DNA of 64,000 bases from Eopsaltria australis (GCA_034509425.1 JAVTVJ010000342.1:1240001-1304000); one strand, 5' to 3'; positions 47,090 to 60,505 are shown, counted from the first letter of the stretch. Translations and numbers: made by a program. Notes: a model not told the origin generated them from the letters alone.

Positions 47090-50000
47090 GTAAGCAACTC
47101 CATTTTCTGATGACTTTTGGTTACACTGCTCTTTGCTGATGATCAGGAAGAAATACTCACTTAGGAATGCCCTCATGTAAATCTGTTTTGGGACTGGGAT
47201 GAGGTTGCTTTTAAATTTTAAAAAGCGACATTTCAAGAGTGATGTTATTTCTTCTGTTATATTTCTAACTTCAGTATCTCTTCCAATGCAGCTTATTTTA
47301 GGAGCTCTAATAATTACACCCTGCAAGAAGAGGAGGCAATCTATTTCTGCTGCCAGTTGACTGGCACTGTTAACCTTTCTATCCTCTAATTCTTGTTCAT
47401 GCTGTCTGTTCTCTCATTGCCCAAAGCATGGCATCAAAGGTGGCACCAAGAAAATGGCCAGAAATGTTTTTGAAACTGCCATAGATATAATTTCTTGTTC
47501 TGTCTGTTTCTCACTGATTTAAAGTTTCTCATCAGGTTTTTCCCCAACTCATCTCCTAATGTTGGTGTGAGGAGGCTTCATTTCTGATGTCTCCATTGTC
47601 TGAAAGTTGGTTGAGGCCAAATTAGATTTGGACAGAACTTTCCAGGAAGGCTGAAAAGAATCCTGTGTGCCTCTGGGAGACATTTCAAGCAGCATGTCTT
47701 GATGCTGTCTTTTTTTCCTGTTATCTCTGACAGAAGAGAGTTTCCATCCTGGGAGAGGCTGCAGGGTCTTTTCAGCTTTGTATTTCATAAGAAGTTAAAC
47801 TTCTTTAGCTTTTACAGGGAGGCTGTTTTGTGATTTAGTTGGTGTCTGTGTTGGGAGGCAGAAATTATCCTGTGCTGTTACAGTTTATATTCTTGATGGC
47901 TGTTCTATATTTTCCCACTGATATTCACCATTCACCTTGGGTAATGCACTAGAGTTCCTATTTTTCTCTTCTACTTTTCTCTGTTCCTCCTTCTAAACAG
48001 TGGTGCATAAATGAATTCTCTTTATTGGCTTGATTGTCTCTAAAGCATTTTAATTTTATATTTTGCTTTTCGTGTTCCTCAAATTACTGTACCTTTCTTG
48101 ATCTCTACAGTATTTATAAGGGAAAACACAAAATGTGTTGAAATGTTTAAGTCTGTTGAGTGACTGGAATGGTGCAGTAATAAATTGTAAAGCTGACACT
48201 GTGTAACCATAACTCCTGCAGGATGGTTTTAATATCTGTAACTTTTAATTATTTGCATGTCTGAGTTATAAAGGCTGTAGTAATCTTATTATAAGGCAAG
48301 CAGCAGAGACTCACTAATTAATACAATATATGGGACAGTTATTTCTATATTTATAATAAATTGCTTTTTCCAGCCTTTAGATAAAGATTATTATAGATTA
48401 TTTGAATATAACTTCATATCTTTAGCTCTGTTCATTTTCTAAACCCAGATTTATATTAACCAGGTTTTCATTTGTACTTATAAGCACCTACATATTGCAC
48501 TGAGGCTCTTGTACTGAACTAAGTTGTACCTTAATTTATTTAGGAAAAAATATTATTGCAGATTCATAAATAGCAGTTTAAACAACATTATAATCTCTAA
48601 TCTTTTATTCTGCTACTATATATACTAGACTATATATTAAATTATGTAAGTACTTAATATTTGGCAGTCTATGTAACTAAAATTTATGGAATTGAAATAG
48701 AATTGTTACAGAAGTGCCTTAACTGTCATGCTGCAATGTGGTTGCTTAGAATCCTCCCTTGCAGCAGTCAGGCCACACAGTTGAGGCCCTTAAATTCAGC
48801 TTAGTCAATAATGTGTTACACCATTAGGTAGCTTGCTGAGCTGCCTGGTCCAGGCTTTGAGACTGTGGGATAAATACAAAGCACTTTCTCTAAAATGAAA
48901 AGCAGACTTGCATTTTAGGGTTTTTTAAAAAAATGTTGCATGACTAAGTCCCTCTTCTCTGCCTCTCCTAATTTGAAGGCTGCAGATTCTGCACTCAGAA
49001 TCATTGCATTTTCATGGGTTACATGGTAATAGAAAGTGAGGAACATAGCAGTAGGTGGAATGCATTATTGAAAGGCAATGTGTTTCTGAAGCTGCTGCAT
49101 ATTTAATAACAGTTTATATTATACTACACCTATTTAATGCTGTTGGATAGTTTTACAGCAGCAAGAAATCAATATTCAGATGTTCTCATATGGATGGAAG
49201 CTCCTTGTAGAAGCTAGAAGTGCTGCTTGACGTCAATATTCAAATGGTCTCATGTGGCTGGAAGTTCCTTGTAGAATTTAAACTGCTGCTCATTGTAGTT
49301 AGGTTTTTCACCAATGACCTGTTTCTTGAGTGGCTCCGAGTGCTCCACAGTGCAGCTAAAGCTGTAAAGAAAGGACTGAAAATGTTTCCCACATCCACTG
49401 GTGCAGATGTGTAGTGTGTTTGAGTAAGGTAAAGCTGTGCTAAAGCTTTCCACCAGCAGCTCATGAGTCTGAAAACTGAAGAGCTATTTACACTCTGAAA
49501 AGTTGTTACGACTTGGAGATGTTATTTTTAACTTTGGTTTTTAAGCCTAATGCTTTTCTTAGTCTTATCCATGCTGACCACCTAATAGTAGTGCCAAGTG
49601 TGTGTCACTTGAGATGTTTACAGAGTGCTTTACAGGACTGGGGTAGCATACATGGTCCTGAGCTAAGTCATTCTTATTGTTGGGAGTAATTGCTGAGGAC
49701 TCTGGGATTCATGGTGAAATAAAAGCCCTTCAAATGTGAACAGCAGTTTAAAACTAAGCTCTAAGTCTGACAGTGGATATGCAAATATTAGTTGCCTTTT
49801 ATCTGAAGAAGCTGAAATCTTTCTATGTAGAGAGCAGAACGTGGTAGTAACTCCATCTTCCTGAATACAGACATTACTTGGTTTTACAGATTTGAATAAT
49901 ACAAATAGGTTCTTGGGAAAAGTAATAGCTATGATTAATTCAGAAATTTCACTTACTTCATCTACACAATCTTCATGTCTTCCAAGTAATGAGCTTTTGC

Positions 50001-53000
50001 TAATGGTGTGCCTTGCACTGGAGTATATCACAGTGTTCTCTGGTGCAGGAGTGTTTCACTGTCACTTTGCCAGTATCTCTGTGAGTCACTCGTTACTGTT
50101 GTCACAGCGTGTGTCTGAAACTGAGGAGCTTGTTTGATACTGAGTGTAGTAGCAAATTTGTGTCAAATTCAGCAAGCAGTTTGGACTGCAACTGCTTTGT
50201 ACTTTCTGCTTGAGATAGCTCTGATCTGGAGAGTCAGAGTCACTCTAACTTGTAAGGATTTATTTCTATGAAAAAGCCCATTCAGGTAAGTACTGTATAT
50301 ACATCACACCAGCAGGGAGGAGTGCAGGACAGTTACACAAAATTTTGTTTTCCAACTAAAGAGTTCCTTGGCCAATAGAGATCACTGAAAGAGGAGTGTA
50401 AGAGGGAAGGGACTTGTGAAACCGTAGGTGTTCCCTTCACTCAGCATTCATCCTCAGAGGGCTTGGGAGAAGAGGATTGCAGTGTTGTATTTGAGGAGGT
50501 GTGATCGAAGGCTGTTTACTTTTACCACAGGTAGAGATGCGCAGTGAGAGCGTTGAGAGTAAAGTCAGTCTAGAAAATAACTGTGGTGTGTTCTTTCTTG
50601 CAGCTGGCTTCCCAATGGGCTATGCAGCGGCTGCTCCTGCCTATTCCCCCAACATGTATCCTGGAGCAAATCCCACCTTCCAAACAGGTATGTGGAACTG
50701 GGATGTCAGAGCAGGAACCTGACATTTGCAGCTGGTTAGAAGCAAGAAAGAGGAAAAGCTGTACAGGCTCACAATAATACCTGTACTGTGGGATAAGTTT
50801 TACGTTACCTTGAACATGACTCATAAGGAATCATCTGATAAATGAAAATTATTATAATCTTAAGTCACACTGCATGCACCTTCCATGAAGGGAACAGCTG
50901 AGGTTTTAGCTGTTGTTTCTGTATTTCTGGATGATCCTTGACGTTTGCATTGCATTTCCCTTCACTGCTTCCCTCATGGTTCTGCTTGCTTTGCATTCTA
51001 GTGGTCATTTCCAGATTGCTGTTTTTTTCTTCTGTTATCTTCATATTTTTTCTTTTTCATCCCTTCCTTAAATCTTGTCTTTCCGAGTTCAGCTTGCTGG
51101 TTTTTGACCTTAAAATTATCTTGCACAAAGCATGGTTGCTGGGTAAAACTGATTGACCATTGTGGATACAGAGCAAGGACTTAGTTAACTGCACTTAAAT
51201 GTGTGTCATTTAAGAAAGGGAACAGGATGAGCTTAGGAAAAGGAAGGTGAAAAACAGACATGAAAAATAAGGCACTCACCAAAGTTATTTTTGTGTAGTT
51301 CTGTTTTCACTGACAGAATGTGCTTTTAATGTGCTAATCCTTGAAACAAAACAGAAACTGGTAGCATTTAATTTACTTTAATTAAAGAAGGAACGTGCAC
51401 CTGATACAACAGTATTCTCCCAATGGTTATTTTGTATAGGAAGGAATTCCTTACATTGCTCTAGTATAGAGCTGGGCATCTTTAGAACTCTTTCCCTTCC
51501 ATGTATTATGCCAGTTTTCCAGAGATACATGTGGCACATAACCAAGTTTGTCCCTGAATGCCCTTCTGTGATTTATGGCAGTAGGAAAGGATTCTGCCTG
51601 AAATTGAGGAGCTTATGTTGTGGAAGCTTGCTTGGTGTTGGAGTTCAGTGTTTCTAATGGATGGACTTAACTACAAGGAGACTCTTAATGGTGTGGCAGC
51701 AATTACTGAGGCAATAGACTCATCTAAAATGTTTGCCTGCAGAACCTGTTAGAAGTGTGTAGCTTTCCTTGGAACCGTCTGGGATTCCAGATGGTACAAC
51801 CTCTGTCACTGTTCAGTTTGCTGCTTAGGGGCCAGAGTGAGTGTAGACTCACACTTGTCTTTGGCCTTGAATTTAAGGTAAAGAAACAGATTCATGTTAA
51901 AAGTTCCAGGAACTAAAAATAAAAATCTGTCCCATGGCTAGGTATTGCCACTGTGCCAGTATCATATTTGGGGATGCCAGCTTGTATCTGCACTGCATTG
52001 CTGCAGAACTTACTCCAAGAGTTGAGTTCCAGGGAGAGCAGTTCCCATCAGGGTACAACTCTTAGCTCTGGTGGCAGAACCCCATGTGGGCTGTTGTTAT
52101 TGCCTTTATTCCTGTCAGGCCCTCCAGTTTCACTGCCTTCTGTGCTGCCCTGCATTTATCCTGCAGCTGTGCTGAGGGGGAGCTGTGGGCTTTGATTCCA
52201 GGATCAGGGAACTGAAAGGCAGCTGCAGTCTTAGGACAGGTTGAGTTTGCAAATCCTGCTGCAGGAAGATGAGGCCAAGCTGCATGGAATCAATTTAACA
52301 AATCGTGGGAAATCTGGGGAAGATTCTTGACCTGTTAGACTGAATCATGTTGTAATATCAGTTTGCACTGATTAATCTTGGAATGTATCTCATGCTATAT
52401 AGCCAAGTCAAAGAAAGAACCTTTTCACTTCTAAGAAAAAGCACTAAAGATGCATACAAGTCATATACTGTCTTTGAATGTCATTAATGTTTTTAAAACC
52501 AGTCTTTATTAAAACTTTATTTTTTAAAAACTTAGTCTTTATTGCTGTTGAATAGGAAATAAGCTTTTATTTCAGAGCTAAGAATAGCTTTAATTTTTAG
52601 CTGCTCTTCAAGCTGTGAACAAAAGTTCAAAATGTACAGACCTCTGATTCAGGCAGATAACAACTTGGAGTACTTTGTCCCAACAGCTGGGATTTTTTTA
52701 TATCTTTCTAACCTTTGTGATATAACAGCTTGTTTGTAGAATCAAAGCTTTTGTAAATTCCTATTACGAAGCAGTGTTTGAATGTGTTGTGAAAGGGTGC
52801 TTTCTTACAGGTAACTGTCTTAAATTACTGTGGTTTTGGCTTATCCTGTCATTTACTGTTAAGGTCTTTGCTCCATATAAGGGAGAAAAAAAATAAATGG
52901 GAAGGCAGAATACCTCTTGTGCAGATTTACCACTTTGCAAGAATGAAAGAGAAATTGCCTGTGCAGCTGTACCTGGGTTTGTAGAATGGAAGTGGGCTCC

Positions 53001-56000
53001 ACTGAGGACATGCTTGTAGTGATTCTTCATGTTCAGCGTTTTGTAGCTGGGGTTTTCACCACAAATAGCTCCCCATGCTAACAGAAGTTACTTCCTCAGC
53101 ATGCTGTGTGTGTGAAATACTTAGGATCTCTAAAAGCAAGGGTTCAGAGTAAGTGCTATGGTGCAGCTTTTTTAAAGGTAATAAATTCTGTTAAAAAGAA
53201 ACAGTAAACCTGTTTCTTTGTTAGCTGAACAACTTTTAGTTTGAAGGGTGTCATGAAGTTGCAAGGAAGCCCAGATTTCTTCAAGAAGAGTGAAGGTCAT
53301 GTGTCACCATGCTGTGTGCACAGACTGATTTTTGACAGCACAAATGCCAGTGTTCTCTCTGCTATACAACTTCAGATCTGTTCTCTGAAGTCAGCCCATT
53401 CCAGACAGTTTTTAAAATCAACCTAATCTCTACTCTGATAGTCTCATTTTTATTTTTTTTTTAATAATTACCAAGTGTCTGTTCTTCCTTGCACTGACCT
53501 GGTGCTTGTCTGTTCAATTCCAGTTAACTCCAAATTGTACCTGTGGCTGTTTTGTCTCCTGGTGGGGTAGAACTGCATGAGATCCAAGATCTTTTCACAG
53601 CAGCACAGGCAAGGGCCTTGATGCTTTCTCCAGGCTAGGTCATGCCTGTTGTTTGCTACCCTAAGTGTTGATATTCCCACTCTGGCCATGGACTAATCTG
53701 TGGAGTGTAGTATGCAGAAACATTGTAAATATATATATCTCTCTCACAATCTCTTCCATGCCTCTTCAAGCCCTTGTTCTGACCCTGAAACCTTGTCTGA
53801 TGAGGGCTGGAGAAATTATAGAAAAGCAGGGTCTGAGCCAGCAGTTTCTACCTATCCCTGTAAAAATTCAACAGTTCCAAACATTTACAAGGCAGACTGA
53901 TTTTGGGGGCCCTGTAATAGGGATGCCAACAACTTTCTGGCAGCATCTTAAGTCTTACTGTAAACTATAAAAACAATTCTTAAGTGATGTTTAAGGATAT
54001 GTCTACATATATAATACTCAGAAAGATTTAAGGATCTTAAAGCCTTCCAAGTGTAATTTGTAGTAGCGCTGAACTTTGCAGTGTTTGTGTTTTAAAGGTA
54101 CAGCATTTCATGTTTGTTTTAGCCAGTTCAGAACAAATAGAAATAAAGGTGAGTTGAGGTAGATGTTGCAGATTTTGTCTCTGTTCTCTGAAAATCCATC
54201 ATGAGGTCTTTAGATGATTCTAGCTTTTGAAATTCGTACTCTTGTGTTGTATCATCTCCTACAGCAGGTTGTTTGACTGCTGCTGTGTTCTGCCACATTT
54301 GGGGATGTGTGGAGAATTCACTGACACTTACATGTGCCAAATCCTCCTATGTAGGGATGCTGCCTAATGTGCCAAATCCTGCTGTTTAATGATGCTATTA
54401 CAAAAATGCCCTTTTTGCCCCATATCCATAGACTTGAAAAATAAATTGAGCAAGTATCCAGGTAACTCTTCATGCTTAGTTGACACAGTCAAATACTATT
54501 TCCAGACTGCTGCCAGTATTGGGTAAATGATAGACCTTGTGCTTGGATATTGGGGCTAACCTACCAAGCATTCACATGAAGCTGGGAAATACGAAAATTG
54601 TTTGGGAAGCAGCGTGCTGCTGAGTGTTTTGCAGAGCTTAATGCAGATTTCTCTATTTCAGGTTACACGCCAGGCACCCCGTACAAAGTGTCCTGTTCCC
54701 CCACCAGTGGGGCAGTGCCGCCGTACTCGTCGTCACCCAACCCCTACCAGACTGCCGTGTACCCGGTCCGAAGTGCCTACCCCCAGCAGAACCCATATGC
54801 ACAGGTAAGGGGTGCATGGCTGTCCTGCTTTTGCATTCAAGTGACTTTTGGTAAAGGGGAAAAACAATGGGCAAAGCCAAAATATGGCTCTGTGGGCAGC
54901 ACTGTGTGTGCTTCCTGTAATACCTGTGTGAACTCTTCTGACTTCTCGTCGCATTCACTTCTTCATGCATGGAGAGAATTTTTAGCTGCCTTCAGCAAAT
55001 ACAGTGATTTTGTGTGTGTGCAATTTTATATTCTCTCTTACTGGTAATGTGTTCAGTCTTTGAAGAGACACTAAATTCAGCAGTTATTAAAATGTGCTGG
55101 ATCCTATAAATACCAATATCCTGATTTTTGTTTCGTCAAAAATTGTCATAATTTTTTTTTTTACGAAGTTTCTGTTGTAATTTCGGGGATTTATCAAGTC
55201 TTGTGCTAGGCAAGCTGTTGGAAACTATTAGAAAGGATAGAATTAAGATACTTCAGTAAATGTGATATTTTAGGGAAAAGTTGGCCTTCTTTTCATAGTG
55301 GAAACTCACCTGGCTTGTAAGCAGTAGATGAAGAGGATTAATAAGAATGTAGCAAGCTTTTTTCAGTCTGCTTAGTGTGCTTGGATTTGCCAAAAACATT
55401 GGATTCTTTAACTAAAAGCAACTGAATAAAAAGTTATGAATGAGAAATGGATTAATATATGAAAAGAATCAAAGTGAAGGGAAAGACTAATGAGCCCTTA
55501 TCGTTGAAGGCACAGTCAACATCTATCTGCTAAGGTCCCTACTTCAAATGTTTTCCTAAATGCCTTAAAAAGGGATAAAATGTTAATTTGCAAGTGAAAC
55601 ACAGTAATAGTTAAAATAAATGTTTCATCTTCTGCCCTGTAAATTCATTGCATCTTTAGAGTGATACTTTTATTTTATGATACATTTGTGAAAGAAGCTA
55701 TCATTTCTCTTCCCCATCAGATACACTGTAATTCCTCCATGTCCTGTTTTTCCTCCCAACAGCAAGGCACTTACTACACACAGCCTTTGTATGCAGCACC
55801 ACCCCACGTAATCCACCACACCACAGTCGTGCAGCCCAATGGAATGCCAGCAACCATGTACCCTGCCCCGATCCCGCCGCCCCGAGGGAACGGGGTCACC
55901 ATGGGCATGGTGGCTGGGACAACCATGGCAATGTCAGCAGGTGGGTGCACTCAAACCATTCCTTTTTCTCAGTGAAGCTCTCCTTTGAGCCCAGGGTGGA

Positions 56001-57245
56001 GCACAGCTACATTATAAAAATGTGATGCCACAGGAGTACTTGACAGAATCATACAGACGTTAGTGCAGAAGGACTTGTGCAGGTTGTGTGTCTTCTAAAT
56101 GAGTCCAGCTAGGTCAGGGTTTGTTCATTGATCTCCTCTAAGGATGGAGGTGCCACATCCTCTTTTCAGAGTTAGTTTTTCTTCATATCTGTAAGAGAAT
56201 ATTGCTTACTCTTGCACCCTTTGCTTCTCATCATTCTGTGTCAAGAGTGTAACTTCCTCTTCCCAATGCATTTCTCTGTGCTGGTGGAAAGCACCAACCT
56301 CTTAGAGCTGAGGAAAATGCAGAGTTCTGGGCCTACCCCTCGTATCACAGACCTTCCTGGTCTTGAGGTACAGCACTTCATGTGTTTGCATGGTCCTCTG
56401 TCATGGGAAATGGTTGGGGGTGTCTCCTTCCTATTGCCACAGCCTTTTGGTGGTAGTGTTTTGGAGAGAGGGGTGTTTAACCAATAATTCAGTCTCATCT
56501 GTGAGTGTTTGCTGAGGGGGGTCATGCTTTGTTACTCACTGGGTGTTAACTCACAGAGAAAAGTCCATGCTCACTCAAGAGACACTTACTTGGAAATCTT
56601 TTAAAAAACAAGAGCCATAGCTTTGTTTCAAGATTCTGGTTTCTCTCTTGTCAAAGTAATAATTTAATTTGAGAAACCTCAAAAGAGGAGTTAGGTGTCA
56701 CAAACTGAGCTAACATTAGAGCTTCATTCGTGGGGAAAAAGCCTATCTGTAATAATGCAAACAAGAACTAATTTATTCTGATTTATCAGTCACGTTATCT
56801 CTACCATCAAATATTCTTAATGGCATGTAAAGCCTGCTGTGGGAAGAGTTGCTTATGCTGCAGGGTTTCTGCTAGAGCTATTTTTGAGTAATGAATATCT
56901 TTGTATGCATTGGCCTAAACATCCACTGGGCTAAAATGGCATCCTGGCATAAAGGTTTGAAGAAGATTGGGACTGGAGTGCAAAATGATACGGATAATTT
57001 TGAAGATGAGCAAGTTGTAATTTTATTTAAAAACACCTTGTTGTTTTCTCCCCCCTCCCTTTTTATATTCTTTTTTTTTTTCCCTGTCTAATAGAATTTT
57101 TGCTGACTGCAAAACTGTTCTCTTCATTCCAGGTACTTTGTTGACAACTCATTCCCCAACTCCAGTAGCCCCTCATCCAGTTACTATGCCCACGTATCGG
57201 GCTCCAGGAACACCAACCTATAGTTATGTTCCCCCACAGTGGTGA
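47020..57245 (+). CDS. FAM168B: FAM168B (MANI), myelin-associated neurite-outgrowth inhibitor, five coding exons
   Basis: Exons 47020-47089, 50604-50687, 54662-54804, 55763-55940 and 57133-57245 join to 588 nt: 195 residues plus TGA, the same length as the human protein. All introns are GT-AG and the frame is kept. It begins [19 protein letters not shown]. The protein is rich in Pro, Tyr, Ala, Gly and Thr and has no enzymatic motif. A small-residue segment lies at 24-37 and a hydrophobic glycine-spaced segment at about 143-163 ([19 protein letters not shown]); the C-terminus is SYVPPQW. The mammalian protein is known as a neuronal membrane-associated inhibitor of axonal outgrowth reported to bind CDC27; topology is debated and not resolved here. 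The ATG context has A at -3. Nearly every residue agrees with the human sequence as I remember it, indicating strong purifying selection. Confidence 0.97.
49169..49292. repeat. 64-bp diverged tandem duplication in FAM168B intron
   Basis: Two adjacent copies starting TCAATATTCA at 49,169 and 49,233. Both continue through TCTCAT.TGG.TGGAAG, TCCTTGTAGAA and CTGCT with scattered differences. An old local duplication of unique intron sequence. Confidence 0.85.
50604..50687 (+). CDS. FAM168B: FAM168B coding exon 2: Ala-rich segment
   Basis: 84 nt, residues 24-51 plus one base of G52; phase 1 on both sides, so skipping would preserve frame. It contains [15 protein letters not shown]. Acceptor TTTCTTGCAG, donor ACAG|GTATGT. 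Confidence 0.96.
54332..54400. repeat. 35-bp diverged tandem duplication in FAM168B intron
   Basis: Two copies with period 35 sharing ATGTGCCAAATCCT and, 10-14 bases further on, GATGCT. It lies about 260 bp upstream of coding exon 3. Confidence 0.75.
54662..54804 (+). CDS. FAM168B: FAM168B coding exon 3: Pro/Ser/Tyr-rich segment
   Basis: 143 nt, residues 52-99. It includes [10 protein letters not shown], a [12 protein letters not shown] stretch and [11 protein letters not shown]. Acceptor CTATTTCAG, donor ACAG|GTAAGG (phase 0). Confidence 0.97.
55763..55940 (+). CDS. FAM168B: FAM168B coding exon 4: His/Pro-rich stretch and hydrophobic segment
   Basis: 178 nt, residues 100-158 plus one base of G159. 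It includes [16 protein letters not shown], a PAPIPPPRG stretch and the start of the glycine-spaced hydrophobic segment [16 protein letters not shown]. Acceptor CCTCCCAACAG, donor GCAG|GTGGGT. Confidence 0.97.
57133..57245 (+). CDS. FAM168B: FAM168B last coding exon with stop
   Basis: 113 nt, residues 159-195 and the TGA stop at 57,243-57,245. It encodes [16 protein letters not shown], then [16 protein letters not shown]. Acceptor CTTCATTCCAG. The human protein has Ala rather than Thr at about residue 164 and Val rather than Met in VPTYRAP, from memory. Confidence 0.97.
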
Positions 57246-60200
57246 TCATCCTGGCAGTCAGTGTAAGTTTCATGGGAAACTGTTAATCTTTTTTACAAAC
57301 AGCAGCTTTGCAGGTTTTTCTGGGGACATTTTGCATGTGGTGAGCAATGGGGGGTGCTTCTACAGTGTTCTAATTGAGCAGGAATACTCAAGAATCCTGC
57401 TGGGGTTTCTTCAGTGGTCTGTGTCTTCACAAGTCATGAATCGTTTTCATGATGAGTGATTGTCAAATGTGAAAGAATGAGCCTTAAGTTGTCCTCATTA
57501 AAATACATCTGGAATTAAATATGTTCAGTATTTTGGAATCATTGGTAATTGTTGAATTCAGCAGTACTGTGATTCCTGAATGGATGTATTTGATTTTTAT
57601 ACTCAAATTATCTATGATTGGCTAAATACATAGGCAAGGTGTTTTGCTTTGCTCAGAGGGTGAATATTCCTCACAAGCTGCTGAGACAGATAACCTTGAG
57701 ATAACTTCATATTTTCATTCTGTTTCAGGTAAGTATCAGTTCAGAGTTCATGCAGTCAGCATGGAAGAAGCGTTTTTAGTGTGAACCAAACTTTAGACAG
57801 ATCATGGTTTTCAAGAAAAGGAGTTTAATTTTGAAATCTGCTATAAAGTGGGATGGATTTTGGGGGTGTAATTTGTGTCAAACTGACACAAGGACTGATG
57901 TTTTTGTGATGCTCACTTCATTTCTGGTTTGTTTGGTTATTTTTAGCATGAGTTAAAAGTCGCTTCATTTGAAACAATGACTTGTCAGACCAACTGAACG
58001 TGAAAGTTTCACCTTTAGTCCATTTAGTTTATGACGAAAGTTAACTTTGTTTTAACTTTCTCTGGATCTCTGTTTCAGCTGTTAGAAGTACAGAGTTCTG
58101 AGATTGCAGGTGACCGTTCTTTTTGAGTTAGTAATGTAGCAGCCATTTCTCATTTTGCTGTGATGCTGCACAGCTGTCTGCAGATCTGAAATACTGAAGT
58201 ATTTCAGCCAATAGTCTCACGTTACATGGATATGAGCAGTGAAAATTATGCTGGGAATAAACTCATGACTGCTGGTAATTAAATTTAGCACAAAATACCT
58301 TCTTAATATTGCATCTTCTACATTAAACACAAGGGTGGTGATGACAGAAAGCTGGACTGGGCATGAGAAGAGCAAGTCCATGTAGTGTGTTCTTAGCCCA
58401 GAACGTGTCAGGTGGCAGGAGAAGTGCTAGGGTAACATTACTGGACACTTAACATTTGTTGGTGTATGTGGTGCATGCAATGTTAGTGTGTTCTGCCACA
58501 CTCAAATAGTATTTCACCTAATTGAGAGTATTTCCCACTCTTTTCCCCCCTCTTAATGTAGGTTTAAAGATGGGAGATATGCAATCAAGAAATTGAGGTT
58601 TAAAAGTTGGTGCTGAAGCCCTCATGCCTCCAACCAGGACTTTCCTTCTGAATGCTTTCAACACTTGGCTAAACACTACTAATTCCTGATCACTGAAGAT
58701 TTTCCAGTGCTGCATATCTTACATCTTGGAACTCCAGCAGTTAGTCTTAAAGCAAATCCTGTTTTGTGGACTGTCTTGCAATTTTTTAGCTAATTATAAT
58801 GATAAAAAGGGAGTATAAATTTATTCTGATCCATATCTAGTTGAATGCATGTTAAAACACAAAAACAAAGCTTGCTCAATCTACCTGCAGTGACTGATGC
58901 AAAAACCATCATATGCAAATCCAAAGGAACCGAAAAGTATTTTACAACTTGTATCACTAATGCACTGTTGTAATGTATGCAGGGTCTGACAAGGTAGAAT
59001 CATGAAAGTGAGTTTCTTTCTACAATACCATACCATACATTAGATGAGTGCTTCAGCCTGTTTCAGGTTGATGGAGTTGCCAGTTTAAAAGGGGCATATT
59101 TTTATTTCAGTGATGTGTTCTTTTCAAATTCAGCTGATAAATTGGAGTGACTGGAAAAGGAGTCAGACAAGCTGTAGAAATCCCGCACACGATTAGTTTA
59201 CTTCATACCTTTTCATTTTCATCGTATGGAATCAGTGTTATACAGATGTTCTTAAGGATCAGAATGAAATGACAAAGGTAGTGCTGTGTGTGCCAGTAAA
59301 TAAGGCAAACTTCCCTGAGGCAAAACTGGCTCTTAGGAATAGTAGGAGGTGGTATCACCTGCATAATGAATAGCATGTCCTGGGGAGATTTCTATCCAGT
59401 GGTATCTTTCAGATAATGCAAGATGTGTCAGAGTGAGACTGCCACACAGGCTGATAGAAGAACACTTCCTTTTAGTTCTCAGTTGAGCAAATTCGTGCTG
59501 TTTTTCCTAAAGAATGTTGTAGTCAGTTGAAAACCTATGTGCAGTTGATCCAGCTTGCTTTCCAGAAACTTAAGAAGTGCAAGGGCTTTCTGCAACAGAG
59601 TTCAGCTGCATGTTATTCTGAGGAAAGCTTGTGTGCCTGATGAGTATGTTAAAGGGGAACAAATCATTTTAACACAATTTCCTTATTATCTACTTGCAGT
59701 TTGGACTATGGATACTCTGTAGTAGGGCTGCCAGAATATAGAGGGTTTAAATAGCAGTTTCCTTTTGGTTTTTTTTCATGAAAATATTTGTAATTGAAGT
59801 AGGAGCCATTTGTTGGTTACAGCCTTTTGATGTGTTTTCTTAGCATTTTCTTTTTTTTTTTACTTCCTAAATTGCACTTGGAAGCACGAAAAATAAGACT
59901 CGACTGCAGATTAGCATTTCATTGCAATGAGTCATTTGTGATATTCTTTCTTGCAACTTCAATTTTTAAAGTACCTCAAAGCAAATGCTGTGGGGATAAA
60001 GGGCTAGCCTTGGAACCCATTTGTATACCAAAATTGTTATGGGGGAGATTTTAAATTTTTAAATTTGAATATTGCACATTAAAACCGAGGTTCTTCGTAA
60101 ACCTGCTCGATTTACAATTCCAGAAAGATGCAATTTTTTTTTATACATTCTGCCTGCAATAAATTATGCAGTAAATGGATATAAAATGTTGTTCCCTTTT

Positions 60201-60499
60201 AAGCATTTACACAGAGGTATATCAGGCTGTCTTGTTGTCATAGGTTAACTTCATTCAGAATTGAATTTTTTGAAGTTGTGTATCTTAGTTATGCTTTGTT
60301 TTGGGGTGTTCTGCTCCTGTACAGGTTTGGCAGCTGATTTGGGGTAGCATCAGTGCTGATTTAGTGCTGCCATCCCAGTACTCTGCCCTGGTGAGAGGCT
60401 TGTGTACCTTTATACCCCGTTGGTGGTTAGAGCCTTCAGTAACTTTATTTTTTACAGTAAGCACTCTCTGTATTTTGTACCCTTTTTTTTTTTTTTTTT

Positions 60500-60505
60500 A
60501 ATAAA
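60500..60505 (+). terminator. FAM168B: Candidate proximal poly(A) signal of FAM168B
   Basis: AATAAA directly after a long T run, followed by T/G-rich sequence. Use would give a UTR of about 3.3 kb lacking the Pumilio element and the duplication. Another AATAAA lies near 60,159. Confidence 0.5.

Noticed and set aside
50501..50722. 73-codon frame starting upstream of FAM168B coding exon 2 as a possible alternative start
   Set aside because: It reads intron sequence into the real exon at 50,604 and on past its donor. The strong acceptor and donor and the match to the known protein support the normal exon.
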